From contig CM076945.1 of NCBI GenBank assembly GCA_039566865.1, positions 8,855,501 through 8,919,500 of the forward strand: a stretch of 64,000 nt of DNA, read 5' to 3'. This DNA is from Aurelia coerulea. Lineage: Eukaryota; Cnidaria; Scyphozoa; Semaeostomeae; Ulmaridae. The notes below the pieces were generated by a model. The model worked only from the letters and a program-made list of their open reading frames with translations, made no database searches and had not been told where the DNA came from. Both the position numbers and the translations under genes were made by a program. This document shows, piece after piece, positions 63,771-64,000 of this stretch; the stretch's first letter is position 1; every line of letters starts with the position of its first letter.

Positions 63771-64000
63771 AATAAATTCTGAAGATGATTGAATTAATTG
63801 CTCACCATCGGTCACTGTTGGCTTCTTTCGTGTCTGTGGACTGCATACGCTCCAACTGTTGTCTACACGCTGACTTGATGCAAATGGCACTGGTGTCCGG
63901 TGTGAGTCATTCACTCTTCTTTCATCCTCGGTCCTGTGGTGTATTCTGGAATGTGTTGTCTTCTGCTGAAATGTAGTCTCAAAGGTTGGCTTTCTCAGTG
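63379..64000 (-). pseudogene. BEL gag N-terminal part, continuing past the right edge
   Basis: The minus frame is open from the window edge (TFETTFQQKTTHSR, RRVNDSHRTPVPFASS) through the 26-residue repeats to the Gypsy insertion at 63378. The region is basic, Pro- and Gln-rich and presumably disordered. No start codon is inside the window. Confidence 0.7.

Larger units (their letters stand above)
53700..64000 (-). mobile_element. BEL/Pao retrotransposon, decayed, split by a Gypsy element
   Basis: From right to left the minus strand carries gag (63379 to the edge, resuming 58031-58722), protease, RT, RNase H and integrase, then a probable 3' LTR. The order and the Gag zinc knuckles are typical of BEL/Pao. 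It is inactive: a Gypsy element sits in gag, frames shift near 58030 and 57200, and an integrase catalytic Asp is changed. The 5' LTR is beyond the right edge. Confidence 0.85.

Noticed and set aside
63396..63792. Three plus-strand frames of 116-128 codons
   Set aside because: Antisense shadows of the 78-bp tandem repeat; all frames stay open because the unit length is divisible by three.
1..64000. tRNA and rRNA genes
   Set aside because: I looked for B-box-like GGTTCRANNCC and cloverleaf arms on both strands and found none that folds convincingly by eye; tRNAscan-SE would be decisive.

Overview
The window is nuclear DNA from a multicellular animal, most likely a cnidarian and probably an anthozoan (coral or sea anemone). 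The evidence is AT-rich sequence, spliced genes with GT-AG introns, a single-exon rhodopsin-type GPCR, and dense families of LINE, BEL, Gypsy and short DNA transposons. The species is inference; nothing in the window names it.

Host genes are few. (1) 530-721 (-): first coding exon of an unidentified coiled-coil protein that runs off the left edge. (2) 4481-13884 (-): a four-exon NAA30 gene (catalytic subunit of the NatC N-terminal acetyltransferase), predicted 341 aa. Its introns hold a 2.4-kb long-inverted-repeat element, a 140-bp tandem array and a small hAT-like element 10 bp from a splice donor. (3) 32393-33343 (+): an intact 316-aa intronless GPCR. (4) 36295-36741 (-): an intronless broken copy of an unidentified 148-codon gene. 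(5) 42346-51746 (-): the most interesting gene. Eight exons, which join in frame, encode a receptor-like ion channel. It has a split glutamate-receptor-type ligand-binding domain (S1 and S2), three membrane helices, and a potassium-channel selectivity filter (TTVGYGD) in the pore. Its first exon (signal peptide) was not found.

The rest is mobile and repeated DNA. From 14.3 to 20.4 kb a degenerate AT-rich repeat field is interrupted by a 4.5-kb 5'-truncated LINE. That LINE carries later insertions with clear target-site duplications. From 20.4 to 23.9 kb there are 17 copies of a 183-bp satellite, itself built from two related ~91-bp halves and interrupted by one poly(A) retroposon. From about 24.1 to 28.7 kb there is a five-unit tandem array, one unit of which carries a TA-flanked fold-back transposon. 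From about 53.7 kb to the right edge lies a decayed BEL/Pao element on the minus strand. Its gag is split by a young Gypsy element with identical 160-bp LTRs (58728-63378).

Many short inverted-repeat elements can be delimited to the base because their target-site duplications are intact. They include hAT-like (8 bp), TTAA-, TAA- and TA-flanked types, and a very small palindromic family (58 and 69 bp) with 9-bp duplications. All calls come from reading the sequence by eye; no database search or alignment program was used.
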